Program-made: the position numbers and the translations under genes
Notes under the pieces: model-generated
Database searches by the model: none
Seen by the model: only the letters and a program-made list of their open reading frames with translations
Told to the model about the DNA's origin: nothing
Shown: piece by piece, positions 10,869 to 24,734 of the stretch
Layout of the letters: each line of letters starts with the position of its first letter
How positions within the stretch are numbered: the first letter of the stretch is position 1
NCBI GenBank assembly: GCA_947685225.1
Contig: CANTUV010000051.1
Coordinates: 4,960,001 to 5,024,000 of the forward strand
Length of the DNA stretch: 64,000 nucleotides
DNA from: Garcia nutans
Taxonomy: Eukaryota > Streptophyta > Magnoliopsida > Malpighiales > Euphorbiaceae
Direction of reading: 5' to 3'

Positions 10869-13800
10869 ATCTGCCCAGAATAGTTCTCCTTCGATTTCGA
10901 ACAGCAGCCCCTAGGATTAGAGCAGATGAAGGAAAAGATTTACAGAAAGGCGTTAGCGCTCAATCCTAAGTTTTTCCTTTTCATCTTCTTCCTTTTCTTT
11001 TTTTCAATTTTATTTATGCTTTTTCAATTGTTCCTGTAAAAAAGAGGTCCATTGTCAGATGAATTAAGCTAAGACGAATTCCAAGAATAGTAAAAACATA
11101 GACATGGAAAAAAAAGTTGCAAATTAAACAAAATTACAGAAGATAGCTTGCACTCTACAAATTTGCTACTAAAAAATGTTGAATGAGAATTCTACAGAAT
11201 AAACGTTATATGGTGATTTTCACAAAATCAATAAGTAGCCAAAAACCAATTGATCATCCTCATCATTATAGAGTTAATGTCTCAAATTTATAATTGGCAA
11301 AGAATTCTGATAGAGAATTTCTATTGGGTTTTTGACTTAATAAATTAGTTTTAATTCTCTGTAAATAAATAAATGTGGGTAAACTAAAGATGTACTATAT
11401 GATATTTTTTTATTGATATTACCTTTGAGTATTTTGTTTTTTTTTTGTTTATGTTATTTCTATATTCAGTTTGTTTTAAAAAGTTGATTTTTATGATTTT
11501 TTGTTTGCAGTTGATTGTTTTATACGTCAGTATATATCACTTTTAGACTAACAATATATGTGGATATATATAATCTGTATATATCGGTAAATGTTACATA
11601 TATTTTAATAATATATGTTGGTATATATGTGTTAAAATTTAAAAGAATAAGAGTATAAAAACTATTATATATTTAGTTATCTGTCGGTATATGTTACATA
11701 TAACAATATATACTTGTTAATTTTTTTAAAAAAATAACAGTATAAAATTATTATATATTTATTTATATATCGGTATATGTTATATATAATAATATATACT
11801 TGTTAATTTTTTTTAAATAAGAGTATAAAATTATTATATATTTAGTTATATATCGATGTATATATGTTGATATATGTCAGTATATGTTCCATATAACAAC
11901 ATATATTTGTTAAATTATTTAAAAAAATAAGAATATAAAATTATTATATATTTAGTTACATATTAGTATATGCTACATATAACAATATATACATGTTAAT
12001 TTTAAAAAAAAATAAGAATGTAGAACTATTATATATTTAGTTATATGTTGATATATATCAGTTTATGTTATATATAATAACATCTACTTATTAAATTTTT
12101 TAAAAAATAAGAGTATAAAACTATTATATATTTAGTTACATATTAGTATACGTTGCAAATAATAATAATAAATACTTGTTAAAATTTTAAAAAATAATAG
12201 TATAAAAGTGATATATATGTAAAAGTGATATATGTTATATAGTTATATGTTGGTATATATTGTATATAAATAGAAATTTAATTTAAATATTTTTAATTTA
12301 ATATTTTAAAATTTTTAATTTTTAATTTGTCTAAAAAATAAACAGTATAAAAATATAAATAGTACAAAAAGAAAAAAAAGACTAAAAAATAAAAAAGATG
12401 GAAAAACAAATATATAAAAAATCACAAAAAATAAATACATAAAAAAATAGTCACATATCTAAAAATATAAAAAATTATAAACATATAATGAAATAAAAAA
12501 AATTGTATGAAATTTACTGCAAAAAAAATAATTGATTTATAATATCATAATTAAATTTAAAAATAATTTTAAAAATATTGAACAATTTTTTTTGTGAAAT
12601 TTTTATGTCAGCATATGGACAATCCTAAAAGCATATGGACAACAAGAGACTTTAACAAATTGCAGTTGTTTTTAATAAGTTGGTTTCATCTTTTTATTAT
12701 TATAAAACATGAATTTTGTAGAATTGAAAAAAAAAAAAGTTGATGTCGTATATTTAAAAATACAATTTTATTTTAGGTGAGTTTTGTAATTGCCCCTATA
12801 TTAACTCATATTATATACACTAAAAGAGCCCCTAAAATATTATTTCTTGTAACAGTATAAATCTTCTATATATGCTAAAAGAGCCTCCTAAAATATTATT
12901 CCTTGTGACAGTGCAAATCTTAAAAAACAATACATTTTCTTTATATTTTCAATTTTGTCATTGTAGTTAATAATCATTATTGGTTAGCCTTTTGATCCCT
13001 GTAGTATGAAAAGAAAGGGGAGGTAGCATTATTCAATATTCTTCAATAATTGGTCAATTAATAATTAATATTAAAATAATTAGTTTTTTTTTGAAAGTAT
13101 TAAAATAATTAGTTAAAAGCAAAGAAAATTTAATATAATATTAAATGCTTTCTTTGATTCTTGAATATGAATTAAGTATAATATAAAATTCAATTACAGC
13201 ATATAATTAAATTTAGTACAATATTTAATTAGCTTTTAAATATGCTTATTTTATTAATTAATTCTTTTCATTTAAATATTTAAAAATTGATAATTATTTT
13301 AAAAATAAATTATTTAAACTAGTATAAATAAATATTTTTCCTCTAATAAAATTATAATAAAATTTTATTCTATTTTTTTAAAATATATATTAACATTTCA
13401 ATATGTTAAAATAAGTTTGTTTTTATCTTATTATTGATTTTACTGTATACTACTATTATTTATTTTTATCAAAATAATATTTTAATTTTTATTATTATTT
13501 AGTAGAAGAAGTTTGGCTAAAAATAATGATAAATAGTTTTTGATTAAAAATTCATACAGCTATAAATACAAATAACGTTTAAGATAGGATTTATTTTATT
13601 TATTATAAGATGTTAAATTCATATATATATAAAATTTTATTGGTAATGAAGAAGTTATTGATAAAAAAATAATTCTGATAAAAAATATTTTTATTATTTT
13701 AAATTATAGTTATAAAAATTAAAATATTAATCATAATAAAATTTTCAGAATATTGTAATAATTAATTGAGAAAAGGGGTTGCTTCAAAAAAAATGAGAAA

Positions 13801-14589
13801 AGTGGTTTAATATTAATTTTAAATATTAATTTGAGAATTGATTAATCGAAAATAATAATAAATATTAATTTTATTATTTTAATTAAAAATAAAAAAATAA
13901 TTAAATTAGTAATTTAAAGAAATAAAAATTTATTATTTTTTTAATTTTTAATATAATATTATAAATAAACCACAGCGGAGATGCGGTTGAATTATTTGCT
14001 TGTAACACACTAAAACACCATAATATTTATTATAATTATAAAATAAGATGATGATTAAGAAGTTTAATCCGAGATCTTTATTTCATTAAAATAATTTTTC
14101 TAATAATTAGATTCTGACAAATAAAACCTGAACTCATAGCTTTATATATATAGTTTTAAAAATGAATTTAATGTCATTAAAACTAAATGTATTTCAACTA
14201 GCCACTTCAAAATTGGATAAAATCTAAATAAGTTTTTTTTTTAACAAAAATCAATCTCTAGGATTGCATCGTACAGTTTTTTTTTTTTAAAGTATTACAA
14301 TTGGAGAGGCGAAAATTTTATCATGAATTATTTAGGAGATACATTTACCGTCGGGCTAAGTCTCCGTATGCAACTATGTAATTAGTTTTAAAATTAATAA
14401 TTTTTTCATATTAATATTAGCATTATTGAACTCCCGTTTAAAGATAAAGAATCACAGCAATATTGAAAAAGATAAAGAATCACAACAATACTGAGTGGGG
14501 AAAAAGTATTCAACAATTAGAGAAGTACAAATAAGTTTTTTGTGGAAATAGAGGGGATAAGTGTATATATTATGATGTTGTGCATCTCT
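10869..14589. other. AT-rich intergenic DNA with local repeats
   Basis: No gene was recognised. A short less AT-rich stretch at 10869-11000 follows the LTR. A tandem array occupies about 11600-12210. A two-copy duplication of about 58 bp (CTAAAAGAGCC...CTAAAATATTATT) lies at about 12820-12925. The remainder is A/T-rich with many homopolymer runs. Confidence 0.6.
11600..12210. repeat. Diverged tandem array, units of about 80-110 bp
   Basis: About six units share the blocks AGAGTATAAAA, TTATATATTTAGTTA, GTATATGTTACATATAACA and ATATACTTGTTAA followed by an A-run. Units vary in length by small insertions. No coding or element-end signal accompanies them. Confidence 0.7.
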
Positions 14590-15155
14590 CAATAAACAAT
14601 ATGCAATTTAAATTTTTGGTTGTACAAATTCTTGAACTATTAGTTATGTGTTAATAAGATTATTGAATGACACTATTATTGGTTTCAATCCTTGACTTTT
14701 GTTTATTGTCATGGCAAAGCATATTACATGAGGTTATTGTTTTCTCCTCAAAGTGAAAAGCCATTTCGATTTCGTAGGTGTGTCATGATGATTCTGGGAG
14801 TGAAACTTTTTCTCCAATGTTGCTCCCTATAATAATCTCTACTTGGAGGAACCATTTTCTTAGTTGTGTTATTATGAGTCTCATTTCATTACAACGATTC
14901 GTTGTTTGGTCTATGTTACATAGAAGCATAACGAGCACTCCAACCTTAAGTTTTAGTTCATAATTAGGGATTCCTAAAAGTCTGAGCGAATTTAAAAACT
15001 TTATTGGATAAAGTATATCTTGATCTTCTATACCGTTGAAGAATTTTAAAAGAGAATCTGAATTTAAGTATTTGCATTCATTAGCATGAATTTTGGACAA
15101 AGTAAAGTTGTTGATTTCATGCACAATCTCATTTGTTGGCACAAGTATTGCTCAA
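14590..15155 (-). pseudogene. Helitron helicase relic, C-terminal piece
   Basis: The minus strand from 15151 reads AILVPTNEIVHEINN and continues in an open frame to 14783 with LNSDSLLKFF, IEDQDILYP, LRLLGIPNYELKLKVGVLVM and IDQTTNRCNEMRLIITQL. This is the C-terminal part of the Pif1-like helicase of plant Helitrons, rolling-circle transposons. Past a stop, broken frames still show the FAMTINKSQG block (about 14700). The N-terminal part continues at 32391-32716 and 35408-36425 on the same strand. The break at about 15155 falls at the point in the protein that matches the break at 32391, so these are pieces of one gene. Confidence 0.8.
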
Positions 15156-17299
15156 TATCATGTGTTGATGTTTCCTCTCAACTGCATTTTGTTGAAGAGT
15201 ATATCTGCAAGTTGCTTGATGAAAATTCCTTTAGAATTAAATCTATAAGAAAAATTTGTGTTTCTAGAGATGTTAATTTTGTTGAAACTGTGATTCCTTT
15301 AGCTAAGAATCTTAATTATTCTATTGATCAAGATAATAATAATACTGATCATGATAATTTTGTTCTACCTGCTATTAATCATCTAGTGGATATTGGTATT
15401 ACTTTTGATAAGCATAATAATGATAATAGAGATATTGTTCAACCTGTTATGGATGATTATGTTGTTGATCCTATTCCAACACAGCCACATATATAGAGAT
15501 AGACCATTAAGCACTACTTAACCTCCTGCATATTTGAGAGATTATATTTGTATCACTGTTGTTGTTGATAATCAGTTGTTAACTACTCCATATAGCTTGT
15601 CGAAAGTTATAGATTATAACAGAATCATTTATAAACATAGAGGTTACAACATACAACTAGACAATAATAAGGAACCAAAAAACTATACTGAGGCTGTTAA
15701 ATATGATAGTTGGAAAGAGACTATGAATAATGAGATTGCTGCTTCAGAATTAAATAAACCCCTGGATATTAATTGATTTATCATAGAGTAAACAACTGAT
15801 AGGATATAAGTGGATATATAAAATAAAAAGAAAGGTTGATAGTTTTATATAAGGTATAAAGCTAGGTTAGTAGCAAAAGACTACAGTCAACAACTTGGGC
15901 TTGATGACATTGACACTTTTTCACCTATTGCAAAAATGTATTTTGTTAAGAATTCTTTTAACTGTTGCATCTATAAATGGCTAGTTTTTACATCAATTAG
16001 CATAAATAATGCATGAGAAAGTCTAAATGGAACTTCCACAAGATTTTGAATCTAATAAGCCTAATTAGGTTTATGAACTTGTTAAATCTCTCTATGGTTT
16101 GAAACAAACCAATCATCAATGGAATGTAAAACTGATTGCTGCATTAATACAACAAGGTTTTGTACAAGCCACATCTAATTTTTCACTCTTTAGATAGAAA
16201 ACTACTCATAGCTACATGGCTTTGTTAGTGTATATTGATGACATAATTTTAGCTAGTGATAGTCTTTAGATGATAGCAAAGTCAAAAGCTTTTTACATGC
16301 AGCTTTCCAAATTCAAGATCTCGGAGAACTGAAGTTTTTTTTTTCTAGGCCTTGAAGTTTCCAAAGCTAAAGTAGGTATAAATCTTTCCCAACGTAAATT
16401 TGCCTTAAATCTCTTAACTAATATTTGTTTTGTAGGTTAAACCCGCTACCACACCAATGTCAACCACTACTAGACTACAAAAAGGGGACAACAAGACCGA
16501 CATAACACAATACAGAAAGTTGGTAGGAGAGTTTTTGCACTTGTGCACATTAAGGTCGAACATAACATTTTTTGTCCAATTATTATCACAGTTTCTGGAC
16601 TGCCCTATAAAAAACCATTTGAAGGCTGTCCATAGAGTTTTATGAAACATTAAGGCTGGGTATATTCTTTCCACTTGGTGGACAAATTCAGTTGAAAGCA
16701 TTCACCAATTTAGACTATGCCACTTGCCTACACATAAGGAAATTTATAACCTGGATATTGCATGTTCCTTAGTCCAAATTTGATTTTGTGGACAATCAAA
16801 AAGCAACAAATGGTGTCTCAAACTTCTTTAGAAGCAGAATACAAATCTATGGCAACATGTTGTGAGTTATGATGGATCCTTTACATTTTGAAAGATTTGT
16901 ATCTAGCCTTGATGTATTGCGATAATAAATTTGCAACCAATCTTCCAGTGTTTTATAAGAGGACAAAATATATAGAGATTGACTGTCAGATCATTTTTGA
17001 AAAAGTATAAACATGAGTGATTCATTTGTTGCCTGTGACTTTATCAAATCAATTAGCAAATTTCTTTACAAAGCCTCTATTTGTTTAGTTGTTCAAAGAA
17101 GCAACTAGCAAGCTTTATATAAACAATATATATGCAAAGCTTGAGGAAGGGTTATAAAAGATAATTTAGCTAAATAATTGTTGTATAGTAGTTGGATGCC
17201 AAATAGAATTAGTATTTTAGTTGTATTGCTACTCTATAAATACTATTTTTCTATTTATATATTGTTAAAGTTGAATGAAAATACATTTTCAATGTACAT
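15156..17299 (+). mobile_element. 5'-truncated Copia fragment, integrase C-term to 3' end
   Basis: Plus-strand Copia relic. The frame 15086-15496 contains FRIKSIRKICVSRDVNFVETV (integrase C-terminal region) and an Asn/Asp-rich linker. The frame 15534-15776 gives DNNKEPKNYTEAVKYD and WKETMNNEI, the start of RT. RT follows in broken frames to about 16400 (YGLKQT and YIDD blocks near 16090-16240). RNase H runs to about 17130 (TQYRKLVGEFLHLC at 16507). A purine tract GAGGAAGGG (about 17143-17151) precedes AT-rich DNA that could be a short truncated 3' LTR. gag, protease and most of integrase are missing. The left edge abuts the Helitron piece. Confidence 0.75.
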
Positions 17300-20206
17300 T
17301 GTGTGAGTGAAAATTTTTGCCCCCACTCCCATGTGGAATGGTTCTTGCGACTTCGGCACTGTTAGGCTCAGAGCCTTAGAGACACAGGCCTAAATCCGGA
17401 GAAAATGAAGTCGTCACCCGGACGGGTCGGTAAAAAGAAAGGGGTGGATGACTTGATTTCTAAGGAATCCCCAACCTCCTAATGGGTTCGAAAAGTTGAT
17501 ACGCGTGGGGAAGATGAGAATGATCCAGTACCCCCACAGCGCCTGGTTCATTGGAACCGACCTCCTTTTCAGGTTTAAATATTATTGAATTCTTAAATAT
17601 TATAAAATCATCCATATTACATGCAAATATTGAAATAAATAAATATTATATTAAAAATCAAAATAAGTCTAAACAAAATAATAAATAGACACCCATATAA
17701 GATAAAAATATGCCCTTACAACCATGACCAAAGTTTAAAGTTAAAATAAAAATAAAGCTATATAGGGCACCCACCAAAAAGGTAAAAATATGTTCTTTAC
17801 ATTAATCCGAACTTTAAACGATAAATTAAATTGTATAATAAAATTGAGGCACCCACGAAATAGAAATATATTTTTTACAATCTTAAAATCTAAATAAACA
17901 ATTAATTAAATCATTCAAGCATTAAAATAAAAAATATCCAACATAAAATACAATAAAACATCCATAACATGTATTAATAACAAAACCTACATTATATTAA
18001 ATAATAACTATACAAACTAGGGTTTCATTAATATGGATTATGATTTTTTACAAAATTAGGGTTTAGAATTTTTAGAAAAATAGAATTAGGGTTTTAAAGA
18101 ATTAAGGTTTTGGATATTGATGTAATATCCTAAATTTTTTGAAAATTTATATTTTTTTGAAAATTAAATAAAATAAATTATAATTTAATTGGATAAATTA
18201 AATTAATAATTTTAAATGAAAAATAAAGATATTTTAAGTAAAAAAGTGAAATACATATGTAATATATATACAAAATATACATAACATATATAAAGTTAAC
18301 AAAAGTCAATTTTAAAAAGTCAAAAGTCAAATACCAATGACATTTTTGTAAATAAACTTTGAAAATTTAAAATTATTTAAATAATTCAAAAATAAATAAT
18401 TTTTGAATGAAAGATGTATTTTGTGATTTAATTAAATAAATAAATAAATTATTAATTAATTATTAAATTATTAAAATAATATATATATGAGGTTGGAATT
18501 GAAAGTGGAAAGAAAGAGAAAGTTAATTTGTTCTTTATCTTCTTCTTCTTTCATTCAAGGCCGACCCTATGGATGCAAAACTCTAGGATTTTGCTTCTTC
18601 CATACTCAATAAGATTAATCCATATTTAGGATTTTTTAAGAATTTAAAGATTAATCCATATTTAGGTTGGAATTGAAAGTGGAAAGAAAGAGAAAGTTAA
18701 TTTGTTATTTGGGATTTTTAAGGATTTCATCCATATTTAGTAAGTTTACTCACTTTTTCTTTATTTTTCATTAAAGTTTTGAATATGTGTGTTTTGAATT
18801 TGTGAAGTAGTATGATTTAATTGTTGGAATTGGTATGAATGAGGTTATTTTAAGTGGTTAACAATGATTTTAAGGTTGGATTGAAGAAATGGTTAAGTTT
18901 GAGTAAAGATTGGTGAAGAGAGAGAATTTAGGGTTATAGAATGTTAGGGTTTGTGAAATTATGGATTTTAATTGTGCAAATTGATTCTAAATGAGTTTTT
19001 TTGATGTATAAACAAGTATTTTAAAGTCAAATATTGAATTTGGTTGAGTTTGATTAGAGTTTGGAAATGAAAGTGTTGATTTAGGATTTTGGAAAAGGGC
19101 ATTTTCAAAGTTGTTAAATTGTTTGGTTTTATTGCTTAAAGTATGTTCTTTAGTGATAAAAGTGATGAAAATAAGCTTGAAATGATAATTGGATTGAGTT
19201 GGAATGGAAAACCTTCAATGGTAAAGGTTATGTCATTTTAGGGTTTTAGGCATAAGTGTGTGTTTATGTAATGTAATTGGTTTAAACATGTTAAAATATG
19301 TTTTTAATAATATAAATAAACTTAAAACACCAAATTGAATAGCTTAATATGGTATTCCAAAGTTAAAGTGAGGTTAGCCTTAACTTTGGAATTTTAGTTT
19401 GAGTGATGTTTAATTATGGTTTAAGATTGAAAATGCCTTTAAATGTAATACTAAATGATTATTTGTGATCATATTTGGTATAGACATTGAGGATAATTGA
19501 TTTGCCCCATCCAAGAGTTGAAGGGCAAGTTGGAAGAGAAGGTTGGAGGTGGTGTTTGAGCTTGCTTTTGGTTGCTCTTAGAGGTAAGTACAAACTTTGG
19601 ATAAATTAGATATATATTGCATGACATTTGGGCTTAACACATTTTGGTTGAAAAATGTGTTAAGTTACTTAATGCATTGAATATGTATGAATATTGTGCT
19701 ATATTATGTGGTTTGTTAAGAATACATTATATATGTTGTGAAAAGTCATTGATAATGGTTAAATTGAGTAAAAAGTGAAATATATGCAATATGTGAAAAT
19801 GACCCAAAGTATTTGAATAATGTGATTTGTTGCGTATATATTAAAGACCTTATGAAAAGCCATTGGTAATGGCTAAATTACATAAAATGTGATTTATATA
19901 TAAATTATATGAAAATACCCAAAATAATTGAGTAATGTGTTGTAAATGTAAAATGTGATATATTATAATTATATTTGATATATAATGATAAAAATGAGAT
20001 GACATTGATATAAATGGGATAAATGAGAAAATGAGGCAATGTGCCTAGTTGATAATGAAAAATGAGGTAATGTACCTATCTTGATTATAGGAAATGAGAA
20101 AGAAATTGATGATGGAAAATATGAAATAATTGTGTGCCTAATATATTCTTCAATTTCTAGAGTTCTGTGTTTGGTGGCATGCCTATGATGTTATCCTCGT
20201 TATTTT

Positions 20207-20375
20207 CCTTCAGGGCTAGCTTTTGAGAAATTATTTGATTTGCCTTTGGGGCTAAACATTTAGCATCACTGTGATATGATATGCCTTCTAGGCTAGCTTT
20301 TGAGCAATTATTATGATCTGTCTTCAGGGTTAGCTTTTGAGCAATTACCTGATTTACCTTCGGGGCTAGACACAT
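20207..20375. repeat. Tandem array in solo LTR 2
   Basis: Three to four units carry the words CCTTC(A/G)GGGCTAG, TTTTGAG(A/C)AATTA and TGATTTGCC. They lie about 0.9-1.08 kb from the GGGTATTACA end once the hAT insertion is removed, the same relative place as the arrays in solo LTRs 1 and 3, but the unit sequence is different. Confidence 0.65.
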
Positions 20376-21033
20376 AGTGTCAACTTGGACCAAAATAGTA
20401 ACTCTGAAATTTGAATAATATATTAGATCCTTTGGGCCCATGCTTGTATTTGTTTTTATGTAAATTGTAAAATGATTGAAAAATATATTTAAAATGATAT
20501 GGTATGTCACATGGTATTGAGGTCTTGTTTGTAGAGTTGATATACATAAGCATTATGTATTGTCATTGAATATAAATTTTATTATTATCAAGTTTAACCA
20601 CTAGGCTTTTGGCTTAGCGTAATTGTAATTCATCGCACATGTGACATGGGAGATTCGGTAGAGCCGGAGAGTTATTTTAGACCGGGTCGGGTCTAGATTT
20701 GAGGTCCCATTTGTAGAGTTGATAATGGATATCAAGATCAGAGACACAGCCAGCATGTATATATTTTATACTATATTTTGATATTACCTATATTATACTT
20801 TGATATTATGTATATTATATTATGTTTTTAGTGTATATATTGTAAATTATAAAGGAGGATAAATTTTATATTATGGATTTTATAAGTGTTTTTGGATAAA
20901 CATATATATATATATATGCAGTGGCGGAACCAGGAATTTACCGAGGGGGGTCAAAATTTATACAGAATAAAAATTACAGACGAGTTCACAATAAAATTAA
21001 ACATTTAATATTACAGTGTCGGTAGTTTAAAAA

Positions 21034-23545
21034 TTAATTTGTGCTATTAGGTTGACTATGACTAAGAGACGATAATTGTATCCTACGACTCTGTATTTTT
21101 TGAAAACGTTGCATAACAGCCTCATTTTCAATTTTTAAAAAAATTTCTCTCTCCACATAACAAATCAAACAGTCGCTCAAAAATTCATCTCCCATCTTAT
21201 TGCGTAAATCCGTCTTGATAATGTTCATTGCTGAAAAAGCTCTTTCGACAGTAGCAGTTGCAACAGGTAAGACTAACGCCAACTTGATAAGCAGATATAC
21301 CAAAGAAAACATAGTGTCATAACTTGTCTCAACCATTTTCTGAGCAAGAGCTCCAATATCATCTAGATCAGAGAAAGCTATATTTCTTCTTACATCAGCA
21401 ATGTAAGTCTCAAGTTGATCTTCAAGTACCATCCGATCAGTAATCGTGAAATCATATGGATATAGTTCAGCGAGATGAAGTAATTTAGATAGCTGGAAGC
21501 TGGAGAATGAGTTTCTAGGAGAAAGACAAGCAATGCATGAAAGCAATTCCGTTCTTGATTCTGTAAAGCGATTTTCCATTTCTTGAGCAATGAAATCAAT
21601 AACCTGAAATTTGGATGAAATAATATTAGGTAATAGCATAATAAAAAGTTAAATATATTATTAATTAATAAAATAGTACCTAACAAAATATTTCTACTCA
21701 AAAGTGGTGGTGATAAGTAATTGGAGTACCGACATGCTTAGATCTTAGATAACCTGCATTATCTTCCATATTAGGGACTACTATATCATGGTCTATACAA
21801 AAATCATTAACAACGTCCAGTAATTTATTCCATCCATCCTCCCTGAAGCTTTGCAATGCTTGTTTAACAGTTGCAATTAAATGAATTGCATTAACAATAT
21901 TTTGATCATTTCTTTGTAAGGCTTGAGATAAATCATTTGTCATTCCTAAAAGTTTTCTCATTAAGAAAGCAATGAAAATAAATTCATAACTTCCCATTTT
22001 ATCAAGCAAGCCCACAACTGCCCCTCGATTTCTCAGATCAGAACCATCCTCAAAAATATTCTCAAGAACCTCTTTCACAGGAGACCACATTGAGAGAAGA
22101 CGCACAATTGTTTTATAATGAGAACCCCATCGCGTGTCATCAGGTCGAGCTAAATTTGTTTCTTGATGCAAGCCTCTTCCAGTTTGAATATCACCACTTT
22201 CTATACGCTGAACTACTTCATCATGCTGTTTTTGACGGAGAGCATCCCTCCTTTTGCATGAAACTCCAACAATGTTTGCAATCATTGCAACATAATCAAA
22301 AAAATTACTTACAAATCTATTGCTCTTTGCTGTTGCAACAAGTACTAATTGGAGCTGATGAGCGAAACAATGAATGTACCTTGCCGAAGGATTTTCATTT
22401 AAAATGAGAGTTTTTAACCCGTTGAATTCACCTCGCATATTGGAAGCTCCATCATAACCCTGACCTCTAACTCTGCTTATTGATAACCCATGTTTTGCCG
22501 AGAAATCATCAAGTGCACTTTTCAAAGACAAAGCAGATGTATCACTCACGTGTACTACTCCAATTAATCGCTCAACCACTTGTCCCAATTTGTTAACATA
22601 TCTCAATACCACAGCCATTTGCTCCTTTACTGAATTATCACGAGCCTCATCAATTAATAATGAGTAGAAGTCATCTCCAATATCATTAACAATGGCTTGT
22701 GTCGTCTCCAAAGCACAAGCACTAACTATTTGCTTCTGGATTAATGGAGAAATGAGTTGATTATTACCAGGAGCATTTGAGTTAACTGCATTCCTAACAT
22801 CAACATTGCATTCACTGTACCAACTAAGAAGTGAAAGAAAATTACTCCGATTTGTTGAATTCACTGGCTCATCATGCCCGTGAAAAGCCAACCCTTGAAC
22901 TAGAAGAAAACGAATGCAATCAACAATAGCGGTCAAACGAGTGCGGTAAGTAATTTCAATCTCATGACTATGAGAAGATAAGACATGAGACACGCTTTGT
23001 CTCTGATTTTTAAAATCAACATATTGCATTCTAGCATAATTGTGTGGACTATTTGGACCCCCAACATGTTCATTAAACCTCTCCATTGCTTTTTTCCAAT
23101 TGCGAAATCCAATATCTGTGAAGACATTATCCCCATGCTTGGAGCCTCTATTTGATCTAAAAAGATAACACCAAAAACAAAATGCCGTATCTTTACTAAT
23201 ACTATATTCCAAACACTCATATTTAGAGAACCGGTGATCTCTAAAACTTCTCATAATTTTTGAAAAATTTGTTTGTGGAAAATTATGGCCAATTGGTTGA
23301 CAAGGTCCTTTAATCACATATTGTCTCTTAACATCATCTCTAATCCCAACATCAAACTCGTCAATGGGTTTACGCAATGCGGGATCGCTAATAATATCAT
23401 CTAAATTTAACTCTTGACGTCCTTTTTTATTGCTAGTTTCTTCGTCAATTGCGTGACTACTTGATGTTGAAATTGGTTTAGGAATATTTGAAGATTCACC
23501 ACATTCATTCCACACTCTCTTTGTCTTGATTAAAAATTTATCCAT
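21034..23545 (-). pseudogene. hAT transposase (TTF zinc finger, DUF4371, hAT dimerisation), two exons
   Basis: Exon 1 runs from the ATG at 23545 to about 21680; exon 2 runs from 21603 to 21034. The 76-bp intron has GT at 21679-21678 and AG before 21603. Residues about 75-185 form a TTF-type zinc-finger region (GPCQPIGHNFPQ, AFCFWCYLF, FRNWKKAMERFNEH). Residues about 185-420 match DUF4371, with candidate catalytic aspartates in LLIDEARD and GQGYDGASNMRG. Exon 2 ends with the hAT dimerisation region (LPVATATVERAFSAMNIIKT), supplying the candidate glutamate. The protein would cut and rejoin element ends in the nucleus. Exon 1 has two in-frame stops just before the intron (TGA at 21700-21698, TAG at 21682-21680), which would remove the dimerisation domain. 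Both could arise by C-to-T change. Upstream a CAG acceptor at 23550-23548 ends a leader intron. Confidence 0.88.
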
Positions 23546-23548
23546 TTC

Positions 23549-24733
23549 TGTTTTAATATATAATTAGTATATATCAAAACAATAAATAAATAAGTTTAAT
23601 TTACTCAATAATATATAACAAAATCAAATATATAAAAAAAATTCACAATTATTTAATAAACTATAATAAAATCAAATTTCTAAAGAAATATCAAATTGCA
23701 ATAATAAAATCAAATAAAACCAAAATTAAATAATCAATAAATAAAATATATATAACTTTTAATAAATTTTATCCTATTATATATTTCTAAAACAAATCTC
23801 AAATTACATTAATTAAATCAAATAAAACCAAAATTAAATAATCAAACAATAAACTATATATCATTTTTAATTATTTTTATTCTATTATATATTTCTAAAA
23901 AAATCTCAAATTACAATATTAAATCAAATAAAACCAAAATTAAATAATCAATAAATAAAATATATATAATTTTTAATAAATTTTATCCTATTATATATTT
24001 CTAAAACAAATCTCAAATTACATTAATTAAATCAAATAAAACCAAAATTAAATAATCAATAAATAAACTATATATCATTTTTAATTATTTTATTCTATTA
24101 TATATTTCTAAAAATCTCAAATTAAATATTAAAATAAAATAAAACCAAAATTAAATAATCAATAAATAAAATATATATAATTTTTAATAAATTTTATCCT
24201 ATTATATATTTCTAAAACAAATCTCAAATTACATTAATTAAATCAAATAAAAAAATTAAATAATCAATAAATAAACTATATATCATTTTTAATTATTTTT
24301 ATTCTATTATATATTTCTAAAAAAATCTCAAATTACAATATTAAAATCAAATAAAACCAAAATTAAATAATCAACAATTAAATAAAATAAAATAATCAAA
24401 TTACAATAATAAATTTTAATTAATCTAATCCTATTAAATATTTCTAAAAAAACTCTCAAATTACATAAATTAAATCAAATAAAAAATCAACAATTATTAA
24501 ATAAATTATATATAATTTTTAATAAATCTAATTAATAAATAAAATTAAAAATACACTAAATTAAACATCAATCTAATTAAATAAAAAAATCACAAAACAC
24601 ATTACAACAATTAAACAATACACAAAATTAATATTTCATTAAACAAAATATTATAAAAAAAATTAGACAAAATAAAAATTTTTTGACAAAAATTAAAATA
24701 TTATAAAAAAAATTAGACAAAATAAAAAAATAC
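23549..24733 (-). other. Inferred 5'-leader intron of the hAT transposase
   Basis: On the minus strand a GT donor (CAGTAGAG|GTATTT) lies at 24733 and a CAG acceptor lies two bases before the transposase ATG. This implies an intron of about 1.2 kb in the untranslated leader. It contains most of the tandem array at 23710-24400. The intron is inferred from splice-site context only. Confidence 0.5.
23710..24400. repeat. Tandem array of about 107-bp units alternating in two types
   Basis: Seven starts of AAAACCAAAATTAAATAATC or close variants occur at about 23717, 23825, 23931, 24038, 24142, 24250 and 24354. Units alternate between a type with AAATAAAATATATATAA then TTTTATCCTA and a type with AAACTATATATCATTTTT then TTTATTCTA. 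The higher-order repeat is therefore a dimer of about 213 bp. Confidence 0.85.
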
Positions 24734-24734
24734 C

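Noticed and set aside
22090..22407. Plus-strand 105-aa frame opposite the hAT transposase
   Set aside because: Antisense shadow with no domain; the minus strand carries the conserved protein.
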